The notes under the pieces were generated by a model. It did not search any database and was not told the origin of the DNA. It was given only the letters and a program-made list of their open reading frames with translations. This document shows positions 7,606 through 11,761 of a stretch of 11,761 nucleotides of DNA, piece after piece. A program made the translations under genes and the position numbers. The first letter of the stretch is position 1; each line of letters begins with the position of its first letter. Source of the DNA: Deltaproteobacteria bacterium (lineage in GTDB: Bacteria; Desulfobacterota; Desulfovibrionia; Desulfovibrionales; Desulfovibrionaceae); contig JAITGZ010000232.1 of NCBI GenBank assembly GCA_031280335.1, forward strand, positions 1 to 11,761. Direction: 5' to 3'.

Positions 7606-8508
7606 TTACTCCTCGCTTATCTCTAAAACCTGGTTGCCCAGGTAAACTTTGGCCTGCAAAGGATTACCCTGTTCATGCAGGCGCAGGATCAGCGCTTGCA
7701 CCGCGTCCACAAAGTCCCCTTGAAAAGTCGAGGAAGAAGACAGATCAAAGTCATGCCTGGCCTTCCAGGCCACCTGATACCCGGCGTTTTTGCCCCATTG
7801 CTCCAACTGCTCTTTCAAGCTGCCGGGCTTGATCCTCCAGGAAGACATGGATTGGAGGGCATCGCCTGTGGGCGTTTCAGGCCGCGCCGGCGTGGTCTGG
7901 ATTTGCGCCTTGGCCTTTGTTCCGCTCGCCGGCGGATTCTTCTTTGCCGGCTGCGGCCGTTCTTCCAGAGGATAGGTCAGGCCCCGCTGTTCCGCTTCAA
8001 TAAAGGCTTTTTCCGGCAGTATCTGCTGCCTGGCGGAAGGTGTGGCCAGGGTCAATTCCTGCTCCAGGCGCTGTACCGGGACAGGCGAGACTTCCCTGTA
8101 ATCAGTGATACCGCGCTTGGCGAAATACGGATAGGCCGCAACCATGCCCTTGTTGAGGGCGTAGCATTGCGTAATCACAGCATCATCAGGCAGGCGCAGA
8201 CTTAAATAACAGGATCCGTCAGACAGCATATCCAGGATATAGCCAATGGCCAGACCGCCTCCGGGAAAGATTGTAAAGCCCTTCTGGCGCAGGGCGTTTT
8301 CAAAAGCCCGGGCAAAAGGCGTATCCACGTCCGCTAGCCAGATTGCGGTCAGACCGGGTGGATATATTGAAGCCAGGTGTTTGGCCGCGTTGGAAGCGAT
8401 ATAGGCCACCGCCTCAGGATGCGGCCTGCTTACCCCGTCAAAGGCGGGAGGATACGTCTCTTGGGCGCATCCGGCCAATAGCAGCAGGAGGCAAAGCATT
8501 TTCTTCAT
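7606..8508 (-). CDS. pilL: PilL-like lipoprotein: TrbH-like N-terminal half fused to TcpQ domain
   Basis: Predicted lipoprotein of 300 residues, with signal MKKMLCLLLLLAGC and Cys14 as the lipidation site. The C-terminal 75 residues (224-298, starting WRIKPGSLKEQLEQWGKNAG) are a clear TcpQ domain, which in TcpQ and PilL helps the secretin reach or stay in the outer membrane. A Pro/Lys/Thr-rich linker (183-215) separates this from an N-terminal domain. In that domain AAKHLASIYPP (41-51), FENALRQKGF (69-78), IGYILDML (88-95) and CYLSLRLPDD (100-109) resemble my recollection of the conjugation lipoprotein TrbH, not the usual R64 PilL N-terminus. The inferred role is pilotin or secretin partner for PilN, which begins 2 bases after this stop. 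The ATG overlaps the topA stop as ATGA and follows a GAGG site. R64 PilL is about 350 residues, so this form is shorter. The C-terminal call is firm and the N-terminal one tentative. Confidence 0.85.
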   Translation of the reverse strand: MKKMLCLLLLLAGCAQETYPPAFDGVSRPHPEAVAYIASNAAKHLASIYPPGLTAIWLADVDTPFARAFENALRQKGFTIFPGGGLAIGYILDMLSDGSCYLSLRLPDDAVITQCYALNKGMVAAYPYFAKRGITDYREVSPVPVQRLEQELTLATPSARQQILPEKAFIEAEQRGLTYPLEERPQPAKKNPPASGTKAKAQIQTTPARPETPTGDALQSMSSWRIKPGSLKEQLEQWGKNAGYQVAWKARHDFDLSSSSTFQGDFVDAVQALILRLHEQGNPLQAKVYLGNQVLEISEE

Positions 8509-10502
8509 GATTTTGCCTCAAAATCCGGAGCGCCGTTTTTGCTCCAGAATCTTGCCGCGCAAGCCGGATAGCCTGAACAACCGTAAAAATCGTACGCTTT
8601 GCCGCTTTTGTTGACGCCATGTTTATGCGCCAGGGGCTTGCCGCATTGCGGACACTGGTACTCACTAAGCTCAAGCGGCTTTTTCTCCTGCTTTGCCCCG
8701 GGTTTGCCTCCGGCATCGGGGACGCTGTACTTGCACTCCGGCCAGCCGGAGCAACCCCAAAAATCGTAGCCGTCCTTGCCCTTCTTCATCCTGTGCAGCA
8801 GGGGCTTGCCGCATTCAGGACAGGCATGGCAGTTTTTGGCCGTGAAAACGCCTATCTCCTGACTGAGTTTGGCGTTGGCGGCGCTCACCAGGTCATGGTA
8901 CTTTTTTCTTCCGCCGGCGACTTCATCCAGCCCGTCTTCAAGCCCTTTGGTGAAATCCAAATCCATAAAGCAGAAAATGCCGTTCATCGCCTCCACAACC
9001 GCGCAGCCCGTCCCGGTGGGCACGAGGTTGCGCTTCTTGTCTATTTCCAGATAACCCTTATGCGCAATGATGTTTTCCAAGATGGCCGCATAGGTCGCGG
9101 GCCGGCCTATGCCCCTGTTTTCAAGCTCGCGTACCAGGGACGCCTCCGTATAACGCGCGGGCGGCTTGGTCTGTTTGGTCAGAACCCTTGCGCTTTGCGC
9201 CAGCAAACGGCTTTCAGCGCGCAGAGACGGAATTTGATTTTCTTCCGCCTCTTCCTTTTCTTCCTCATCTTCTTCCGGAGCGTTCAGGCTCCTCCAGCCG
9301 GCAAAGGTCATTTTACGTCCGGACGCTTCCAAAATAACCGGCTTGTCTTCAATCTTTTCTTCACTTTGGAGTACAGCCTTTCTTACGGCATACGCCGCGT
9401 CCGCCATCTGCGAGGCAACGGCCTGCAAACGGATGAGCTTATACAGGGCCTGCTGTTCCTCGCCTTCCCCCGCGTTTTCCACTTCCACATGGGTAGCGCG
9501 TATGGCTTCATGCGCTTCCTGCGAACCGGCCTTGCTTTTGAAGCTTCTGGGCGCGGCTGCGGCGGGGAGATTATTGGCCCTGCAATATTCCATTATGGCC
9601 TCTATGGCCTCCTGGGACAGATTGGGGCTGTCCGTGCGCATGTAGGTGATATGTCCGCCTTCATAGAGTTTTTGGGCCAGCTCCATGGTCTTCTTGGGCG
9701 AAAACTTCAATTTTTTGGAAGCGGCCTGCTGTAAGGCGGAGGTCGTAAAAGGCGCGGGCGGGGATTCCTTTTTTTCCGATTCCTCAAAGCCCGTTACCGT
9801 GTAGTATTTCAACCCGGCGATCTTGTCGGCCAGGGCCTTGTCCAGAATGTATTCGCTCCCGGACTGCAAAAAATCCTTGCTTTTCCACAAGGCTTTCCAG
9901 CCGGAACTGACATGCTCCACCGCCTCAAAGACGACCTCCACCCCGTAATGCGTGGTAACTTTGAAGCAGCTGATGGCTTTTTCGCGCTCCACCACAATCT
10001 TTACCGCCGGACTCTGCACCCGGCCGGCGCTCTTGCCCTGCCCGGCCACATGGGACAAGGCCGGAGACACCTGGTAGCCCACCAGACGGTCCAATACCCG
10101 GCGGGCCTCCTGGGCCATGACCAAATCATTGTCAATGACGCGGGGGCCGGATACGGCCTGCCGTACCGCCTTTTCCGTGATCTCCTGAAAGGTTACGCGC
10201 TTGGGGGTTTTCAGGCCCAAAGCCTCTTTGAGGTGCCAGGCTATGGCCTCGCCCTCGCGATCAGGGTCAGTGGCCAGATAGACTTCTTCCGCTTTGTCAG
10301 CCAAAGCTTTAAGCTCCCTGATCCGCTTTGCTCCCCGTTCCGTAGGCACATAATGCGGCGCGAAAGTGGTCAAATTCACGCCCAGATCCTTTTCAGGCAG
10401 ATCGCGCACATGGCCGTAACTGGCCTCCACCTGCCAGCCTTCACCGAGATATTCCTTGATCTTCTTCGTCTTGCCGGGAGATTCCACAATTAAAAGCTTC
10501 AT
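8505..10502 (-). CDS. topA: Type IA DNA topoisomerase I (TopA type), element-borne
   Basis: Relaxes negatively supercoiled DNA by passing strands through a transient single-strand break; 665 residues, shorter than E. coli TopA (865) and not of TopB type by sequence feel. The TOPRIM domain is N-terminal, with VESPGK (6-11, catalytic Glu7) and DPDREGE (79-85, metal-binding Asp). The catalytic Tyr is Y287 in ITYMRTDS. Further TopA signatures are SAGRVQSPAV (158-167) and ENRGIGRPATYA (461-472). An acidic insert occupies about 409-421. Two C-terminal zinc ribbons follow: Cys561/564/584/590 and Cys617/620/642/648, each with a GCSG-W/Y-P core. The ATG has a GGAG site 7 bases upstream and begins 17 bases after the primase stop. 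Because it lies between a plasmid-type primase and pilus genes, I infer it serves replication or conjugative transfer of the element, like TraE of RP4, rather than being the host's essential topA. Confidence 0.95.
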   Translation of the reverse strand: MKLLIVESPGKTKKIKEYLGEGWQVEASYGHVRDLPEKDLGVNLTTFAPHYVPTERGAKRIRELKALADKAEEVYLATDPDREGEAIAWHLKEALGLKTPKRVTFQEITEKAVRQAVSGPRVIDNDLVMAQEARRVLDRLVGYQVSPALSHVAGQGKSAGRVQSPAVKIVVEREKAISCFKVTTHYGVEVVFEAVEHVSSGWKALWKSKDFLQSGSEYILDKALADKIAGLKYYTVTGFEESEKKESPPAPFTTSALQQAASKKLKFSPKKTMELAQKLYEGGHITYMRTDSPNLSQEAIEAIMEYCRANNLPAAAAPRSFKSKAGSQEAHEAIRATHVEVENAGEGEEQQALYKLIRLQAVASQMADAAYAVRKAVLQSEEKIEDKPVILEASGRKMTFAGWRSLNAPEEDEEEKEEAEENQIPSLRAESRLLAQSARVLTKQTKPPARYTEASLVRELENRGIGRPATYAAILENIIAHKGYLEIDKKRNLVPTGTGCAVVEAMNGIFCFMDLDFTKGLEDGLDEVAGGRKKYHDLVSAANAKLSQEIGVFTAKNCHACPECGKPLLHRMKKGKDGYDFWGCSGWPECKYSVPDAGGKPGAKQEKKPLELSEYQCPQCGKPLAHKHGVNKSGKAYDFYGCSGYPACAARFWSKNGAPDFEAKS

Positions 10503-10519
10503 GGTTCTACTCCAAAAGG

Positions 10520-11761
10520 TTAAAAACCCAATACGGACTCATAGCTTCTGCTTTTGCCCAGCCCCGCCTCAACCTGCTTTTTTACCGCGCCCAGACCGCG
10601 CCTTTGATGAATGTCATTAAAGTCCTTGCAGCCCGCCTTGCGCTCGTCAGGCGTAAGAAAGGGGATAATGAGCCTGCCCTTGATTTTTTCCGCCGCCGCC
10701 TTGGCCTTAAGCACGCCGATATTGCCCATGCTATGGGAGTGATCATTATCCGCGCAGATGACGATGGCCGCGTCCGGCAGAAGGCTGCGGATGTTTTCCG
10801 CCGCCGGCATAAGATTATCCGCGCCAAAGGCCACAACGCAGGGCAGCCTGGTTGCCATGTGCAGACTGGCCGCCGTGGCGTAACCTTCGGCAATCAGCAC
10901 CTCTTTTTGCCGCGCCAGTTCATTAAATTCACAGCCAAGCAGAAAAAAATTGCCCTTTTTCTCCGCCCCGGCCTGAAAACTCTTGAAGCCGTTTTCATGA
11001 ATCCGCGGCAAACTGCGAATCTCGCCCTTGAGGTTGAGCAAGGGCACAAGCAAATCACGGCCCGTCTCCGACTCTTTTATGCCCAAGGCTTCAACTCCCT
11101 TGGCCGCCAGGTAAGGATGCTCGCTCGCGGCCGGAGACCTGTCCGCGAAATAGGCGGCGCAATCCTTCGCAACGGCATCGCGCGCCATATCCTGTTCCCG
11201 GCGGCGCGCTTCACGCTGCTGGTCAGCCTCCGACCGGAGCAAAAGCTTTTGTTCCTCCGTCAGCTCATGCCCGCCGGAAAACTTCCAGTTACTCTTCTCG
11301 CCCGTGGCGTGGTTCTGCATCCAGCCGGCAGGCAGGCCGTCAGCATAGGCGCAATAGGCGAAATCCTTGTTGCCGGCGGGACGATCAATAGCCGGGAGGC
11401 GGTGTACCTTGCCGTTCAGCGCCGGCCTTGCCCCCTGCAAATCCCCGCCCATAGCGGTTATGGCCTTGGCCAGTTCACCGGCCGCATCCAGGGACTGATC
11501 CGCAAGAGACTGTTCCTTGGGCAGCCATTGGCCTAAACGTCTCAAATCCGCGCCTGCCGGGGCAAACCAGGACTTCTTCTGCCTGTCCCATTGCGCCCCC
11601 AGTTTTTTAGCCTGGTCTTTTTCCGCGTAGGGTACTTCAAGGAAGGTCTTTTCTTTGGCAGCGCCCAAATTTGCCTTGACTTCAACTGGAGGTTCGGCTA
11701 TTCTTTCTTCAGAAGGCTGATCATGAAGGACGTCCTCTTTTGAGGCTTGGGCAGGCCAGAG
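10520..11761 (-). CDS. Conjugative-element DNA primase with DUF5710 and TOPRIM domains (5' end off window)
   Basis: The C-terminal 413 codons of a longer protein; the frame stays open to the right edge. Numbering from the TTG codon at 11668, a DUF5710 module covers about 7-50 (FLEVPYAEKDQAKKLGAQWD, then SWFAP). A TraC-like primase region follows at about 84-135 (GLPAGWMQNHATGEKSNWKF) and continues through HPYLAAKGVEALGI (184-197) and LLVPLLNLKGEIRSLPRI (206-223). A TOPRIM domain covers about 255-335, with catalytic Glu in IAEGYATAAS (259-268) and the metal-binding motif ADND (306-309). Such primases make RNA primers for the complementary strand in donor or recipient during conjugation. No CHC2-type zinc finger or helicase motif is visible here. 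The 31 residues upstream of the TTG are hydrophilic, Glu/Pro-rich and linker-like, which suggests another domain further upstream. No start codon with a good ribosome site is visible near 11668, so I treat the gene as truncated by the window. Confidence 0.9.
   Translation of the reverse strand, partial: LWPAQASKEDVLHDQPSEERIAEPPVEVKANLGAAKEKTFLEVPYAEKDQAKKLGAQWDRQKKSWFAPAGADLRRLGQWLPKEQSLADQSLDAAGELAKAITAMGGDLQGARPALNGKVHRLPAIDRPAGNKDFAYCAYADGLPAGWMQNHATGEKSNWKFSGGHELTEEQKLLLRSEADQQREARRREQDMARDAVAKDCAAYFADRSPAASEHPYLAAKGVEALGIKESETGRDLLVPLLNLKGEIRSLPRIHENGFKSFQAGAEKKGNFFLLGCEFNELARQKEVLIAEGYATAASLHMATRLPCVVAFGADNLMPAAENIRSLLPDAAIVICADNDHSHSMGNIGVLKAKAAAEKIKGRLIIPFLTPDERKAGCKDFNDIHQRRGLGAVKKQVEAGLGKSRSYESVLGF

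Noticed and set aside
8438..8716. Open frame of 92 codons on the minus strand crossing the topA/pilL junction
   Set aside because: It is in a different frame from both well-supported genes, and its protein is Arg/Ala-rich without a motif.
9239..9278. Pyrimidine-rich tract as a possible regulatory or slippery site
   Set aside because: It simply encodes a Glu-rich insert of TopA in frame, and acidic stretches at this place occur in other TopA proteins.
8619..9734. A 371-codon open frame on the plus strand opposite topA
   Set aside because: It lies wholly antisense to a clear topoisomerase gene, its translation has no recognisable domain, and such frames are common opposite GC-rich genes.
10503..10519. 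Possible promoter or terminator between the primase gene and topA
   Set aside because: Seventeen bases hold the topA ribosome site only; there is no hairpin, T-run or -35/-10 pair.
10604..11536. A 310-codon plus-strand open frame opposite the primase
   Set aside because: It is antisense to a gene with conserved DUF5710 and TOPRIM motifs and shows no domain of its own.
11666..11668. TTG as the start codon of the primase
   Set aside because: The frame is open further upstream to the window edge, and there is no convincing ribosome site before this TTG, so the real start is probably outside the window.

Overview
The window is one face of a mobile genetic element, most probably a conjugative plasmid or integrative conjugative element (ICE). 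Eleven genes all lie on the minus strand, so they read from the right edge to the left edge. They are packed so tightly (stop/start overlaps of 1-14 bases, or gaps of 1-2 bases, with one 17-base gap) that they look like a single operon. There is no gene-free stretch, and I see no room for an internal intergenic promoter, terminator, RNA gene, insertion sequence or CRISPR array. The host cannot be named from the sequence. The moderate-to-high GC content and the plasmid-type gene mix fit a proteobacterium; a Desulfovibrio-like host is possible, but this is only an impression.

Right part (about 8505-11761), DNA processing. The first gene is a conjugative-element primase with a DUF5710 module and a TOPRIM domain; its 5' part runs off the right edge. 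It is followed by a compact type IA topoisomerase of TopA type with two C-terminal four-cysteine zinc ribbons. The pair recalls the primase and topoisomerase (TraC and TraE) carried by conjugative plasmids.

Middle and left part (1-8508), a type IVb thin-pilus cluster of the R64/PAPI-1 kind. In transcription order it holds pilL (lipoprotein with a C-terminal TcpQ domain), pilN (lipoprotein secretin), pilO, pilP (inner-membrane alignment proteins), pilQ (assembly ATPase), pilR (GspF-type platform protein), pilS (major prepilin, predicted cut Gly23/Trp24), a second ATPase of PilT type, and the start of a small membrane protein that looks like PilM. PilV (minor tip adhesin), a prepilin peptidase and a lytic transglycosylase are not in the window. 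They may lie beyond the left edge or be supplied by the host.

Together the genes would make a retractable-type thin pilus that brings donor and recipient cells together, co-expressed with enzymes that prime and untangle transferred DNA. The points most worth a second look are: a PilL whose N-terminal half resembles the conjugation lipoprotein TrbH rather than the R64 PilL N-terminus; a divergent PilT-like ATPase in a cluster type that in R64 lacks one; pilM displaced to the end of the cluster; and a primase with an undefined N-terminal extension off the right edge.
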